From positions 1 to 64,000 of the forward strand of contig JAFYSK010000031.1 of the NCBI GenBank assembly GCA_017559385.1: a DNA stretch of 64,000 nt, read 5' to 3'. Of this stretch, positions 45,567-54,962 are shown piece after piece. This stretch comes from Paludibacteraceae bacterium. GTDB lineage: Bacteria; Bacteroidota; Bacteroidia; Bacteroidales; Paludibacteraceae. Made by a program: the position numbers and the translations under genes. A model generated the notes under the pieces. It worked only from the letters and a program-made list of their open reading frames with translations, had not been told where the DNA came from and did not search any database. How positions within the stretch are numbered: position 1 is the stretch's first letter; every line of letters begins with the position of its first letter.

Positions 45567-45597
45567 AAAAATGCACTCCCAACGGAGTGCATTTTCT
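45567..45597. terminator. Bidirectional terminator between DUF805 gene and leuS
   Basis: AATGCACTCC-CAAC-GGAGTGCATT is a perfect 10-bp stem with A/T runs on both sides. It serves two converging genes. Confidence 0.85.
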
Positions 45598-45619
45598 ATA
45601 TTATATATAAGGCGCAGCC

Positions 45620-48427
45620 TTACATTACGACATTGACAATCTTGCCTGGAACGACGATAACCTTCTTTGGAGCAGCACCGTTCAATTGTTTGGTGGTCAG
45701 TTCATGAGCCATGACGATCTTCTCTACCTCTTCACGTGGAGTGTCCTTGGCTACCTCAATCGTGAAGCGCACCTTGCCATTGAACTGAACAGGGTACTTT
45801 TGAGTAGCTTCTACCAAGTACGCCTCATTACACTCAGGCCACTCAGCGTGGCAAACAGAACCCGTTTCGCCACAGAGATGCCATGCCTCTTCAGCAATAT
45901 GAGGAGCGTATGGAGCGAGCAAGATAGCGAAGGTCTTGAGAATCTCAATCTTGTTGCACTTGAGGGCTTGCAACTCGTTTTGAGCAATCATGAAAGCAGG
46001 GATAGAAGTGTTGAACGAGAAGTTCTCAATATCCCAAGTGATCTTCTTGATGAGCTTGTGTAGGCTACGCAACTCCTCTGCTGTTGGCTCGTCGTTAGAA
46101 AGGGTTTCGAACATGTTCCACCACTTGCGCAAGAAGCGGTGTACGCCATCAATACCGTTGGTGTCCCAAGGTTTGGACATCTCGAGTGGGCCAAGGAACA
46201 TCTCATACAAGCGCAAAGTATCCGCACCGTACTTAGCCACCACATCGTCTGGGTTCACCACATTGAACATAGACTTAGACATCTTCTCTACCGCCCAACC
46301 ACAGATATATTGCTTGTCGGTAGGAGTACCTATGTATGGGTTGTCAATATCGGTAGTACCATCAGAATATATGAACTCAGCGTTCTTGAACTCAGGCATC
46401 CAGTTGCGGAAAGCGTCAACATCCAAGACATCGTTCTTAACGATATTAACGTTTACGTGGATAGGTTGAACTTTATCTTTGTACTCAGGGTTGTTGATGA
46501 GATTGTAGCTGATAAAGAGGTTGCCCGTTGCACCTTCGCCGATGTAACGATACACGAAGTTAGAGCGACCTTGGATCATACCTTGGTTGATGAGTTTGCG
46601 GAATGGCTCGTCCTCGCAGATATAGCCGAGATCATAGAGGAACTTGTTCCAGAAACGGCTATAGATAAGGTGACCCGTAGCGTGCTCGGTACCACCGATA
46701 TAGAGGTTGACTTGGCGCCAATAGTCGTTGGCATCTTTGCCCACGAGCGCAGCGTCGTTATGGTTGTCCATATAACGGAGGTAATATGCTGATGAACCAG
46801 CAAAACCAGGCATAGTGCAGAGCTCAAGTGGGAAGATGGTTTGATTATCAATCAATGATTTAGAAACAACCTGACTGTTGGCGGTATCCCACGCCCAGAG
46901 ATCGGCATTACCTAAAGGAGGTTCGCCTGTGGTAGTAGGTTTGAAGTCAGAAACAGTAGGCAGCTCAAGTGGCAAGCAAGTTTCTGGAATCATATATGGC
47001 ATGCTGTCCTTGTAGTACACAGGGAATGGTTCGCCCCAATAGCGTTGGCGACTAAACACCGCATCGCGGAGACGGTAGTTCACTTTTACGCGGCCGAGAC
47101 CGGTATTGGTGATGCGTTCTTTCATGCGCTGGATAGCCTCTTTGACCTCAAGACCATTGAGGAAGCCTGAATTGATCATGATACCCTCTTTGGCATCGAA
47201 ACTTTGCTCGCTAACATCTGCACCCTCGATAAGTGGGATGATAGGAAGATTGAAATGCTTAGCAAAAGCATAGTCACGGCTATCATGAGCAGGTACAGCC
47301 ATGATTGCACCGGTGCCATAACCACTAAGCACATAGTCGCTGATGTAGATAGGTATCTCGGCATTGGTGAGTGGGTTGATGGCATACGAACCAGTAAAGA
47401 CACCTGTGACACGACGGTCAGCAATACGCTCACGCTCGGTACGATTCTTGACCATTTGCAGGTATGCCTCTACCTCAGCGCGCTGCTCATTGGTAATGAC
47501 ACGAGCCACATACTCGCTCTCAGGAGCAAGCACCATGAAGGTTACTCCAAAGACGGTATCTGCGCGGGTAGTAAAAATGGTGAAAGGCTCGTCTTGTCCC
47601 TTGATAGAAAAACGCATCTCGGCACCTTCGCTACGTCCGATCCAGTTGCGTTGGGTTTCCTTGAGGGAGTCGGTCCAATCAACGGTATCAAGTCCTTGAA
47701 GCAGGCGTGGCGCATAAGCGCTAACACGGAGGTTCCATTGGCGCATGACGCGTTGCTCAACAGGGTAACCGCCACGAACAGAAAGACCCTCGCTAACCTC
47801 ATCGTTGGCAAGCACACAACCGAGTTGCGGGCACCAATTCACCTTGGTATCAGCGAGATAGGCGATACGGTAGTTCATGAGACGCTCTTGTTGCTCTTTC
47901 TCGGAGAGGGTTGCCCAAGTAGGGTCGGTTTGCTCGAACTTCTCAATCAGTTTGCTGATAGGTTGTGCCTTTTGCAAAGAGGTATCGAAGTAAGAGTTAA
48001 ACATTTGGATGAATGCCCATTGTGTCCACTTGTAGAAATCTGGAGAGCAAGTTTTGATCTCGCGATCCCAGTCGTAGTTGAAACCAATCTTTTGGAGCTG
48101 CTCGATGTAATGAGCGATATTCTCCATAGTGGTTTTCTCAGGGTGTTGACCTGTTTGGATAGCATATTGCTCGGCAGGCAAACCATAGGAGTCAAAGCCC
48201 ATTGGGTGGAGGACATTGAAACCTTGTAGGCGTTTATAACGACTATATATATCGCTAGCGATATAACCTAGAGGGTGACCCACATGCAAACCCGCACCCG
48301 ATGGGTAAGGGAACATATCAAGCACATAGAATGGCTTTTTGTCGCTTTGATTACTTACTTTGTAAGTACCTGCTTTCGCCCATTCGGCTTGCCATTTCTT
48401 TTCAATATCGGAAAAATTATAGTCCAT
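45620..48427 (-). CDS. leuS: Leucine-tRNA ligase
   Basis: 935 aa, class I synthetase. [15 protein letters not shown] holds the HIGH-type motif and [15 protein letters not shown] the KMSKS loop. The CP1 editing domain (residues about 230-440) includes [14 protein letters not shown], and the [17 protein letters not shown] motifs indicate active proofreading. The start at 48427 ([12 protein letters not shown]) follows the family; the frame reaches 48457 inside GTTCAA repeats. Confidence 0.96.
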   Translation of the reverse strand: MDYNFSDIEKKWQAEWAKAGTYKVSNQSDKKPFYVLDMFPYPSGAGLHVGHPLGYIASDIYSRYKRLQGFNVLHPMGFDSYGLPAEQYAIQTGQHPEKTTMENIAHYIEQLQKIGFNYDWDREIKTCSPDFYKWTQWAFIQMFNSYFDTSLQKAQPISKLIEKFEQTDPTWATLSEKEQQERLMNYRIAYLADTKVNWCPQLGCVLANDEVSEGLSVRGGYPVEQRVMRQWNLRVSAYAPRLLQGLDTVDWTDSLKETQRNWIGRSEGAEMRFSIKGQDEPFTIFTTRADTVFGVTFMVLAPESEYVARVITNEQRAEVEAYLQMVKNRTERERIADRRVTGVFTGSYAINPLTNAEIPIYISDYVLSGYGTGAIMAVPAHDSRDYAFAKHFNLPIIPLIEGADVSEQSFDAKEGIMINSGFLNGLEVKEAIQRMKERITNTGLGRVKVNYRLRDAVFSRQRYWGEPFPVYYKDSMPYMIPETCLPLELPTVSDFKPTTTGEPPLGNADLWAWDTANSQVVSKSLIDNQTIFPLELCTMPGFAGSSAYYLRYMDNHNDAALVGKDANDYWRQVNLYIGGTEHATGHLIYSRFWNKFLYDLGYICEDEPFRKLINQGMIQGRSNFVYRYIGEGATGNLFISYNLINNPEYKDKVQPIHVNVNIVKNDVLDVDAFRNWMPEFKNAEFIYSDGTTDIDNPYIGTPTDKQYICGWAVEKMSKSMFNVVNPDDVVAKYGADTLRLYEMFLGPLEMSKPWDTNGIDGVHRFLRKWWNMFETLSNDEPTAEELRSLHKLIKKITWDIENFSFNTSIPAFMIAQNELQALKCNKIEILKTFAILLAPYAPHIAEEAWHLCGETGSVCHAEWPECNEAYLVEATQKYPVQFNGKVRFTIEVAKDTPREEVEKIVMAHELTTKQLNGAAPKKVIVVPGKIVNVVM

Positions 48428-48441
48428 AATTTTATTATTTG

Positions 48442-48500
48442 GTTCAAAATTGTTCAATATGGTTCAATAGCGCTGCGCGCTGTTCAATGTTGTGGTTCAA
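48442..48500. repeat. Helically phased GTTCAA repeats before leuS
   Basis: GTTCAA starts at 48442, 48452 and 48462 (10-bp steps), then 48482 and 48495. The array begins 15 bp upstream of the leuS start, and a GCGCTGCGCGC palindrome interrupts it. Confidence 0.85.
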
Positions 48501-48506
48501 TGTGGC

Positions 48507-48908
48507 TCAGAGTTGTTCAGTGTTGTATTTAGAACCTTTCATATCGGATTTTTTGATAGCTTCAATTAAGTTATGAATCATAATAGCTATAGAATTAACA
48601 TTCTGTTTAACTATTTCCAATTCATCTTCTGTAATATAGCCAACATCAAAAGCTCTATATAATCGGCTTAATACTTCTTGGATAGATCCTCTCGCAATAG
48701 TCAAGAATTGCAAAAACTCTTTGTTTCCACCTCGTCCAAATCCTTCTACGATATTATCCATAATAGATCCTGCCGCAGAACGGATTTGTTGAACAAAGCG
48801 AAAATCTTTTGCAAATTCTTCCTTGCGTGTCAGCATATATACATCTTTGCAAATTACACGTGCACTCTGCCAAACGCGCAAGTCTTCTATTTTACGAATA
48901 TCTGCCAT
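48507..48908 (-). CDS. Four-helix-bundle protein (S23/IVS type)
   Basis: 133 aa. The pattern DLRVWQSARVICKDVY, then FRFVQQIRSAAGSIMDNIVE, GFGRGGNKEFLQFL and ARGSIQEVLSRLYRA is typical of the four-helix-bundle family first found inside 23S rRNA intervening sequences and elsewhere associated with mobile or variable loci. Its function is unknown. It sits between leuS and tkt on the same strand, flanked on both sides by phased GTTCAA/TTGAAC arrays, as if inserted into a repeat-bearing spacer. Confidence 0.88.
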   Translation of the reverse strand: MADIRKIEDLRVWQSARVICKDVYMLTRKEEFAKDFRFVQQIRSAAGSIMDNIVEGFGRGGNKEFLQFLTIARGSIQEVLSRLYRAFDVGYITEDELEIVKQNVNSIAIMIHNLIEAIKKSDMKGSKYNTEQL

Positions 48909-48921
48909 TCAAGTAAACAAA

Positions 48922-48960
48922 GTTGAACTATGCTGAACAACGTTGAACTATTTTGAACTA
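48922..48960. repeat. Helically phased TTGAAC repeats before the four-helix-bundle gene
   Basis: TTGAAC-type hexamers start at 48923, 48933 (CTGAAC), 48943 and 48953, exactly 10 bp apart. They are the reverse orientation of the arrays at leuS and tkt. Confidence 0.85.
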
Positions 48961-50970
48961 CGAAAGCAACGCTTTTACTTGGTTATATACATTCTCTGCA
49001 GTGAAGCCGAGTTTCTCGTCAAGCACTTTGTATGGAGCAGAGAAACCGAAAGAGTTGAGACCCCAAACAGTACCGTGCTCGCCTACAAGCCCCTCGAGGT
49101 TGCATGGCAAACCTGCAGTAAGACCAAAACGTGCTACACCTTGTGGAAGAACTTCTGCTTGATACTCTTTGCTTTGTTGACGGAAAATAGCCTCAGAAGG
49201 TACACTCACGATTTGGAGACGAACACCCTCAGCACGAAGGAGCTCTGCACCTGCCATCAACGTACTTACCTCACTACCAGAAGCAATCATCACCACTTGT
49301 GGGTTCTCGTCTTTGCTTACTACATATGCACCCTTCTTCACACCTTCCTCAGAAGTGTTTGGCACACTAGCTACATCTTGACGAGAAAGGATAAGAGCAG
49401 TAGGCGTATAGACATTCTCCATAGCCATCTTCCATGCAGCAGTAGTCTCCTCTGCGTCAGCAGGACGAAGTACCATCACACTTGGACGGCCCGAGTGGTT
49501 GTGGAGCTTCTCCATAAGACGGATTTGTGCCTCTTGCTCTACTGGTTCGTGGGTAGGACCATCCTCACCTACGCGGAAAGCATCGTGGCTCCAAACGAAC
49601 ATCATTTGGATTTCCATGAGCGCAGCCATACGGATAGCTGGTTTCATATAGTCAGAGAAAACGAAGAAGGTTCCGCATGCAGGGATAATACCACCATGAA
49701 GCGCCATACCAATGCAGACGCAAGCCATAGTGAGTTCACTTACACCAGATTGGAGGAAGCGACCGGTAAAGTCATCGGCTGTGATGACATGGGTATGTTT
49801 GAGGAAGCCGTCGGTCTTGTCCGAGTTGCAGAGATCGGCAGAAGATACAATCATATTGCCGACATGCTCAGAGAGGAAGGCGAGGGCAGAAGCCGAAGCG
49901 GTACGGGTAGCGATATTGTCTTTTTGCTGGAGCAGGCTCCAGTCGAGGCAAGGTGTCTCGCCGCTCATGAAGGTCTCGTACTCGTTGGCAGCCAATGGAT
50001 TAGCCTCTTTCCACTCATGGTAAGCCGCATAGCGTTGGTTGGTAATCTCGCGGAGTTCTTCGGCACGTTTGTCGAAGAGCGCTTGTACGTCAGGGAAGAT
50101 TTGGAATGGGTTCTCAGGGTCGCCTCCGAGGTTTTTGACAGTAGCCTCAAAGCTTGCGCCAGACTTGCTGAGTGGTTGACCGTGCGTAGAGGTCTTGCCC
50201 TCCCAACTTGCACCTTCCGCATTCACACAACCCTTACCCATAGAAGTATGACCAATAATGAGCGAAGGACGAGATGGCTCGTTTTGTGCATTGATGATAG
50301 CTTGGCGGATAGCGTCAGGATCGTGACCATCGATATCCTGTACATACCAACCCCATGCCTCGTATTTCATGGCTACGTTCTCTGAAGAAACTTCGTTGCA
50401 AGAAGTAGAGAGCTGAATCTCGTTGGAATCGTAGTACATGATGAGGTTGTTGAGTTTGAGGTGACCTGCCATACGGCCAGCACCTTGACTAATCTCCTCT
50501 TGGATACCACCATCAGAGATGAAAGCATATATTGTTGGGTTGTGAATCTCGCCATAACGAGCATTGAACCATTTAGCTGCGATAGCTGCACCTACTGCGA
50601 AAGTATGACCTTGACCGAGAGGACCAGAGGTATTCTCAATGCCGCGCTCTACATTGCGCTCTGGGTGACCAGGAGTAACACTACCCCATTGACGGAGTTG
50701 CTTGAGTTCGTCCATGGTGAAGTGACCTGTCATGCAGAGTTGTGCATAGAGCATTGGTGACATGTGACCAGGATCAAGGAAGAAACGATCACGAGCCTCC
50801 CAACATGGGTTCTCTGGGTCGTGGATCAGGAACTCCGAGTATAGTACTTGTACGAAGTCTGCACCACTCATGGAACCACCAGGGTGACCACTCTTAGCTT
50901 TTTCTACCATAGCAGCAGCAAGAATACGAATATTATCTGCCGCTTTTGTCATTAATTGATTTGAGTTCAT
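48958..50970 (-). CDS. tkt: Transketolase
   Basis: 670 aa. TPP-dependent transfer of two-carbon units in the non-oxidative pentose phosphate pathway. AKSGHPGGSMSGAD at the N-terminus, the TPP motif region GDGxxQEE-like in ISDGGIQEEISQGAG, and DGPTHEPVEQ in the pyrimidine domain are clear. The start is taken at 50970 (MNSNQLMTKAADNIR). It is downstream of the DUF7935-DUF6452-DUF6048 row. Confidence 0.95.
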   Translation of the reverse strand: MNSNQLMTKAADNIRILAAAMVEKAKSGHPGGSMSGADFVQVLYSEFLIHDPENPCWEARDRFFLDPGHMSPMLYAQLCMTGHFTMDELKQLRQWGSVTPGHPERNVERGIENTSGPLGQGHTFAVGAAIAAKWFNARYGEIHNPTIYAFISDGGIQEEISQGAGRMAGHLKLNNLIMYYDSNEIQLSTSCNEVSSENVAMKYEAWGWYVQDIDGHDPDAIRQAIINAQNEPSRPSLIIGHTSMGKGCVNAEGASWEGKTSTHGQPLSKSGASFEATVKNLGGDPENPFQIFPDVQALFDKRAEELREITNQRYAAYHEWKEANPLAANEYETFMSGETPCLDWSLLQQKDNIATRTASASALAFLSEHVGNMIVSSADLCNSDKTDGFLKHTHVITADDFTGRFLQSGVSELTMACVCIGMALHGGIIPACGTFFVFSDYMKPAIRMAALMEIQMMFVWSHDAFRVGEDGPTHEPVEQEAQIRLMEKLHNHSGRPSVMVLRPADAEETTAAWKMAMENVYTPTALILSRQDVASVPNTSEEGVKKGAYVVSKDENPQVVMIASGSEVSTLMAGAELLRAEGVRLQIVSVPSEAIFRQQSKEYQAEVLPQGVARFGLTAGLPCNLEGLVGEHGTVWGLNSFGFSAPYKVLDEKLGFTAENVYNQVKALLS

Positions 50971-50994
50971 AATGTATGTTTGTTGTTTGTTATT

Positions 50995-51045
50995 GTTCAA
51001 TATGGTTCAATGTGGTTCAATATTGTTCAAAATTGTGTGGTTCAA
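50995..51045. repeat. Helically phased GTTCAA repeats before tkt
   Basis: GTTCAA starts at 50995, 51005, 51015 and 51025, exactly 10 bp apart, with a fifth at 51040. The array fills almost the whole spacer upstream of tkt. Confidence 0.88.
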
Positions 51046-51051
51046 TGTGGT

Positions 51052-51714
51052 TTAGAAGCGATAGCCGATGTAGTAATTGAATCCCCAGTTAAAATCCTTT
51101 CTATATCCCAAACCTGGAACATAGTATGGCATCACTTGTCCTGGTTTAGCATTGCGAGTTATCAGTAATTTGATACGGCCATACCACCCCATATGCAACC
51201 CCTTCCACAAAAATACTTGGCATCCAGCTACTAGTTCACCCCAACAGTCATAGCGAAATTGATCGTAAAAATCCAACCGCTGATTAGGCCAATAATTCAC
51301 AGATTGTTTAACATTGGTCAAGTCATAATTTTGCAAAGCATTAGCAAAACGCAAACCTACCATAAAATTATTCTCGGCCACACCCTTTTTTATCACTGCT
51401 AAGTCAATTCCTAACCTGGCAAAACCACCTAGTCCTTTATATTGACCACCATCAGCACCACATTCCGCCATCGCATAACCCAACTCAACAGTAGGATAAA
51501 AGCGATTTAGTAAGCGAGCATTGATTACCACCTCGTAATCCTGTATCTTACCGGCAGAACGCGCCGCTTCGATAATAGGCATAGCAAGATCCAACTTTAC
51601 GCCTATTCCTTGAAATACTGGGATCGTATCTTTATAGACATCTTGTTCCCCCTGCGCGTACGAAGAAAGCGCCCACGCAACAAACAGCAATATGAGTGTC
51701 AATCGCTTACTCAT
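51052..51714 (-). CDS. DUF6048-type outer-membrane protein
   Basis: 220 aa with a signal peptide (LTLILLFVAWALSSYAQG). The beta-rich body includes GVKLDLAMPIIEAARSAG, YPTVELGYAMAECG and ends FNWGFNYYIGYRF, with the terminal aromatic expected for a barrel. The start at 51714 (MSKRLTLILL) overlaps the preceding lipoprotein gene by 8 bp. The DUF6452-DUF6048 pair is, from memory, a conserved Bacteroidales neighbourhood. Role unknown. Confidence 0.82.
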   Translation of the reverse strand: MSKRLTLILLFVAWALSSYAQGEQDVYKDTIPVFQGIGVKLDLAMPIIEAARSAGKIQDYEVVINARLLNRFYPTVELGYAMAECGADGGQYKGLGGFARLGIDLAVIKKGVAENNFMVGLRFANALQNYDLTNVKQSVNYWPNQRLDFYDQFRYDCWGELVAGCQVFLWKGLHMGWYGRIKLLITRNAKPGQVMPYYVPGLGYRKDFNWGFNYYIGYRF

Positions 51715-52195
51715 GCATATGTATGCACAAATTATCCTGCGCATAGGATTCTACGTTGGCATTGATAATACTCACACTATCTACACGAGGATCGCTAGAC
51801 CACGCATACGATATAGTATGGAATATTGCACAACCACAAGCCATACTAATATACTGAATTCTAGGCGTATGTTCAATAAATAATGTATCTATCTGACCAT
51901 GATACTGGACCAAATATTGCGTTATTGTAGTATCCGGGCGCAATTCTAGAGGCATAGCTTTGAGCGACTTACCCTTGAGCACAACATTATTACCCACCCC
52001 CATAAATGCCACACTATCCCACTGCACATACGAGATCGTATCACCTTCTAATGTAACAGAATCGGCCGACAAGATCACCTGCATGGTTGCTTGCAACTCT
52101 TGATGACACACCTTATCGGGTTCACAAGATACAAGACCAAAAGAGCCAAGAGCCAAGAGCCAAGACAAAATTAATATAGAAGGGCGAGAATTCAT
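51707..52195 (-). CDS. DUF6452-type lipoprotein
   Basis: 162 aa with a lipoprotein signal (LLALGSFGLVSC, lipid Cys24). EPDKVCHQELQATMQV follows, and a C-terminal conserved stretch has MACGCAIFHTISY. Predicted periplasmic lipoprotein, translated with the DUF6048 barrel that follows and overlaps it. Confidence 0.82.
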   Translation of the reverse strand: MNSRPSILILSWLLALGSFGLVSCEPDKVCHQELQATMQVILSADSVTLEGDTISYVQWDSVAFMGVGNNVVLKGKSLKAMPLELRPDTTITQYLVQYHGQIDTLFIEHTPRIQYISMACGCAIFHTISYAWSSDPRVDSVSIINANVESYAQDNLCIHMHE

Positions 52196-52198
52196 CGC

Positions 52199-52711
52199 TT
52201 ACAATAAAGTCTGTGCTTCTTTCTTTAATGCTTGCAGCGCAAGTTCGTTAGGCGTATCACCATTGGTAGCATAAGCCGTAATCAACATTTTTGCATAATC
52301 AAGAGCCGTAGCATCAACAGGCAATTGCTGAGCAATGGTAGTAACGAACGCTAGTGTTTGCTCTTTGGCATTTTGAATCATACTCCACACCTGTTCACTG
52401 ACATATACTTGTTGACTCAAGTTATGCTCATATTCCATTCGTACGGTTCGTATAAGATGCTGCTGCACCTGCAGAATCGTCATTTCACCCAAATTGAGTT
52501 CTAGAAGCATATGCTCAGGCGTAGTGCGCTCGAGTAGGAGCGACAGGCGCTCATACGCACGCAGGCGAATGGGGGAAATCTCTTTTTGCGCATGACGCTT
52601 GAGCTCCCATAAACGTTTTTCAGCCTCAGCCTTGTAGAACTGACGCATAACGAGCCATGTGGCAAGTAGCACACATAGTGCAGGAATACAATATTTGAGA
52701 ATTTCTACCAT
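52199..52711 (-). CDS. DUF7935-type membrane-anchored protein
   Basis: 170 aa: one N-terminal membrane helix (YCIPALCVLLATWLVMRQFY) and a long, mostly helical cytosolic part (EKRLWELKRHAQKEISPIRL, then LRAYERLSLLLERTTPEHML). The sequence type is widespread in Bacteroidota and its role is unknown. It is first of the row leading to tkt, behind a TACCTTTG promoter. Confidence 0.75.
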   Translation of the reverse strand: MVEILKYCIPALCVLLATWLVMRQFYKAEAEKRLWELKRHAQKEISPIRLRAYERLSLLLERTTPEHMLLELNLGEMTILQVQQHLIRTVRMEYEHNLSQQVYVSEQVWSMIQNAKEQTLAFVTTIAQQLPVDATALDYAKMLITAYATNGDTPNELALQALKKEAQTLL

Positions 52712-52739
52712 AATCTAGATAATTAGCACTTACAGCCTG

Positions 52740-52771
52740 CAAAGGTAGTGATTTTTTTTTAATTATGCAAG
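52740..52771 (-). promoter_or_regulatory. Promoter of the DUF7935-DUF6452-DUF6048 row
   Basis: A -33 element CTTG (52771-52768), a 20-bp spacer and TACCTTTG (52747-52740) on the minus strand. Confidence 0.65.
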
Positions 52772-52788
52772 CAGAATGCCAAAAATAC

Positions 52789-53343
52789 CTATTTTTGGAA
52801 GATTTCGCCTAATTTATGCTTAATATAATGCTCATCTGTAAAATGGCTTCGTAGATGTGGAGTCATTTCTGCATGAGCAAAAAACTTCTGATATTCGCGT
52901 TTGATATCTTCCCCAAGATTGGGGTCATGCTGAGTATAATGGCAGACCGTATTGAGTGTATCTTTGGGTTTAAAAGCTTTAAAGCGAAAGAGGTCCTGCA
53001 TAGTCAGTTTGAACTCTTTTTCGCCATTTTCGCGACGACCACGATATTTGTTGATTCCAACGGCTTTTTTGAGCGAAGACATCGGATTGAGAACAGGGTT
53101 TATCACCAACTTTTTCCCGTTGAAATCGGCACAAAGTACATAATATCCACCTAATGAACTACCAATAAGGTACTCCACATCGGGATTTTTAGCGATGAAA
53201 TCGTTGATTTTCGCCACAGACTCATCCACAAGATGGTTTACTTCGAGTGGACACCACTCAATGTCAGGATAGTATTTGCGCAGGTTGGTTATGGTATCCG
53301 AATGGATTGAACCTGCAAAACCGTGTATGTAAACTGCTTTCAT
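52789..53343 (-). CDS. YqiA/YcfP-like alpha/beta-hydrolase
   Basis: 184 aa. YIHGFAGSIHSDT is the oxyanion region, LIGSSLGGYYVLC the nucleophile elbow (Ser of GSSLGG) and SHFTDEHYIKH the C-terminal His region. It belongs to the small esterase-like YqiA/YcfP group, substrate unknown. The start at 53343 is chosen because the promoter -7 element (53352-53359) overlaps the longer frame. The mRNA leader would be only a few nucleotides. Confidence 0.85.
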   Translation of the reverse strand: MKAVYIHGFAGSIHSDTITNLRKYYPDIEWCPLEVNHLVDESVAKINDFIAKNPDVEYLIGSSLGGYYVLCADFNGKKLVINPVLNPMSSLKKAVGINKYRGRRENGEKEFKLTMQDLFRFKAFKPKDTLNTVCHYTQHDPNLGEDIKREYQKFFAHAEMTPHLRSHFTDEHYIKHKLGEIFQK

Positions 53344-53351
53344 ATTGAGTG

Positions 53352-53383
53352 CAAAGATACTGCTTTTTTGCGAGATAAACAAC
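53352..53383 (-). promoter_or_regulatory. Promoter of the esterase gene
   Basis: GTTG (53383-53380), a 20-bp spacer and TATCTTTG (53359-53352). The start codon lies only 8 nt beyond the -7 element, so the message may be leaderless. Confidence 0.6.
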
Positions 53384-53468
53384 TATTATAAGCACCAAAG
53401 TTTTTTCTTTAAAAAAATTAAAGTCATAACATGCTGATTTCCTTTTACTTACAAGCATTCAATGGGAA

Positions 53469-53479
53469 GGGGGGGGGGG
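53469..53479. repeat. Homopolymeric G11 tract upstream of a promoter
   Basis: Eleven consecutive G residues end 9 bp before the -33 element (53489) of the lipoprotein promoter. The flanks are AT-rich. Such tracts slip during replication and can vary promoter strength. Confidence 0.9.
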
Positions 53480-53488
53480 TAAAATAAA

Positions 53489-53520
53489 TTTGCAAGTATC
53501 AATTATTTTTTATACCTTTG
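53489..53520 (+). promoter_or_regulatory. Promoter of the small lipoprotein gene
   Basis: TTTG (53489-53492), a 20-bp spacer and TACCTTTG (53513-53520), with a leader of about 60 nt. Confidence 0.75.
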
Positions 53521-53587
53521 CACCGTAATTGTCAGGTTAGATCAAAACAATAAACACACATATTAACCCTACTAAATTTTAAATTTT

Positions 53588-53956
53588 ATGAAAAAAGCTA
53601 TCAAATTTTTGCTAGTTAGCATCGTTGCAATCGTAATGGCTAGCTGTGCAGGTCTTAACACGACACCTTACCAAAACGACCCAGTTCAAACAAAAGTTAT
53701 CATCAAAGAGGCAAACTACACTATCGTTAAAGAGGTAGAAGGTTCGTGGTCTGCAACTTACGTATTCGGTATCGGTGGTTATTCTAAAAAATCTCTTACC
53801 AACAATGCTATTGGCAACATGTACAAAAACGCTCAACTTACAGGTAGCCAACAAATCATTAACATTACCACTACAGTTTCCACCAAATCTGTTTTGGGTA
53901 TTTACTTAAAGAGAGAAGTAACAGCTCATGGTTATGTGATTGAGTTTAAAGAATAA
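53588..53956 (+). CDS. Small lipoprotein (DUF6567-like)
   Basis: 122 aa with a lipoprotein signal (FLLVSIVAIVMASC, lipid Cys20). The mature part is a small beta-rich domain: VKEVEGSWSATYVFGIGGYS, then QIINITTTVSTKSVLGIYLK and a C-terminal TAHGYVIEF strand. It resembles small Bacteroidales lipoproteins in which a glycine-rich hairpin precedes a conserved NxT strand. The family name is tentative. Its promoter is next to a G11 tract and it ends at a clear terminator. Confidence 0.75.
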   Translation: MKKAIKFLLVSIVAIVMASCAGLNTTPYQNDPVQTKVIIKEANYTIVKEVEGSWSATYVFGIGGYSKKSLTNNAIGNMYKNAQLTGSQQIINITTTVSTKSVLGIYLKREVTAHGYVIEFKE

Positions 53957-54013
53957 TTAAATCATCTATATAAAGAAGAGTTAACAACAAATATCAAATG
54001 GTATATAAATAAA

Positions 54014-54047
54014 AAAATCGTTCCCTAAAGAGAGAACGATTTTTTTG
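54014..54047 (+). terminator. Terminator after the small lipoprotein gene
   Basis: AATCGTTC and GAACGATT pair around a 10-nt loop, preceded by A7 and followed by T7. It may also serve the converging gene at 54066-54884. Confidence 0.85.
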
Positions 54048-54065
54048 TTATGTTGAGATGTTATA

Positions 54066-54884
54066 TTATATATCTCTAACCAAACGAACACTTCCTCGTT
54101 CACCATTCTCGGCATAATAGCCTTTAGGATCAGTACCAGAAACAATTACATAATTCGAATCAAAAATAACCCCATAAATACGACTAGTAGACCAATAGTA
54201 GCCTTTCTTTAACAAATACTCACCATAATACTCACTATAATCATAATCATAATTATAATCAATCCAACCAGCAGCTGGAAGAAATACTGCCCCAACACGC
54301 TCTATTTTAGACCACTGAGCAAGTGTATATGTTTGAAATTCCGCAAAATCACTATGAAAACCAGATCTAAAAATAATATCTTTAGGACACTCCCAATCAT
54401 CTGGAAGCAAAATCAATCCATTTACACCATCTACTTGAGCTACACCTAAGAGAAACGATGCATTTTTACGCTCATAGAGCAAATATTTCCACTCATCCTT
54501 TGACAACGTACGCCATTTACTAGCAGGGTCATCACCAATCTTATTCCCGCCCCAATCAACAAACGTACCATTAGTACCAGAAGTAGGATTAGCCCCTGTA
54601 CCCCAAGCAAATAAATCTACCCATCCATCATAGGAAGGAGAAAGATTTAGATTAGCATCGCCAATATAATCAATTTGTTTTTCTGCAAAACGCCATAGAT
54701 GATTTTTGGGATGATATTGCAAGTTTCCTGAAGAAAAAACAACTTTCTTTCCATATTCATCAACCGAAAAGCTCTTTGAAGAAAAATTTGAATTATTAGA
54801 TGGTTTATCAGGATTATTATTGGGTTCACAGCCCACCAATAATGGCAACGTGCATATGATTACAACATAAAGCAGGTTCTTCAT
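54066..54884 (-). CDS. Surface lipoprotein of the GNLQYHP/WRFAE type
   Basis: 272 aa with a lipoprotein signal (YVVIICTLPLLVGC, lipid Cys19) and an Asn-rich linker. The body has VVFSSGNLQYHPKNHLWRFA, GWVDLFAWGTGANPTSGTNG, SKDEWKYLLYERKNA and ends GSVRLVRDI. The pattern is common in Bacteroidales and Prevotella lipoproteins and distantly recalls formylglycine-generating-enzyme-like folds, without the catalytic cysteines. Function unknown. Confidence 0.72.
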   Translation of the reverse strand: MKNLLYVVIICTLPLLVGCEPNNNPDKPSNNSNFSSKSFSVDEYGKKVVFSSGNLQYHPKNHLWRFAEKQIDYIGDANLNLSPSYDGWVDLFAWGTGANPTSGTNGTFVDWGGNKIGDDPASKWRTLSKDEWKYLLYERKNASFLLGVAQVDGVNGLILLPDDWECPKDIIFRSGFHSDFAEFQTYTLAQWSKIERVGAVFLPAAGWIDYNYDYDYSEYYGEYLLKKGYYWSTSRIYGVIFDSNYVIVSGTDPKGYYAENGERGSVRLVRDI

Positions 54885-54962
54885 ATCTCATTCATTTTTT
54901 ATATTTTTCCCTACTCTCTTGGGGATTTTCGGGTTACTCCGTTGTACCTATTGTTTTGAAAT

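Noticed and set aside
47204-48229. 341-aa plus-strand ORF antisense to leuS
   Set aside because: It is a mirror frame of a well-supported synthetase gene. No domain pattern was seen.
48943-50385. 480-aa plus-strand ORF antisense to tkt
   Set aside because: It lies almost entirely inside the transketolase frame. The length results from codon bias on the opposite strand.
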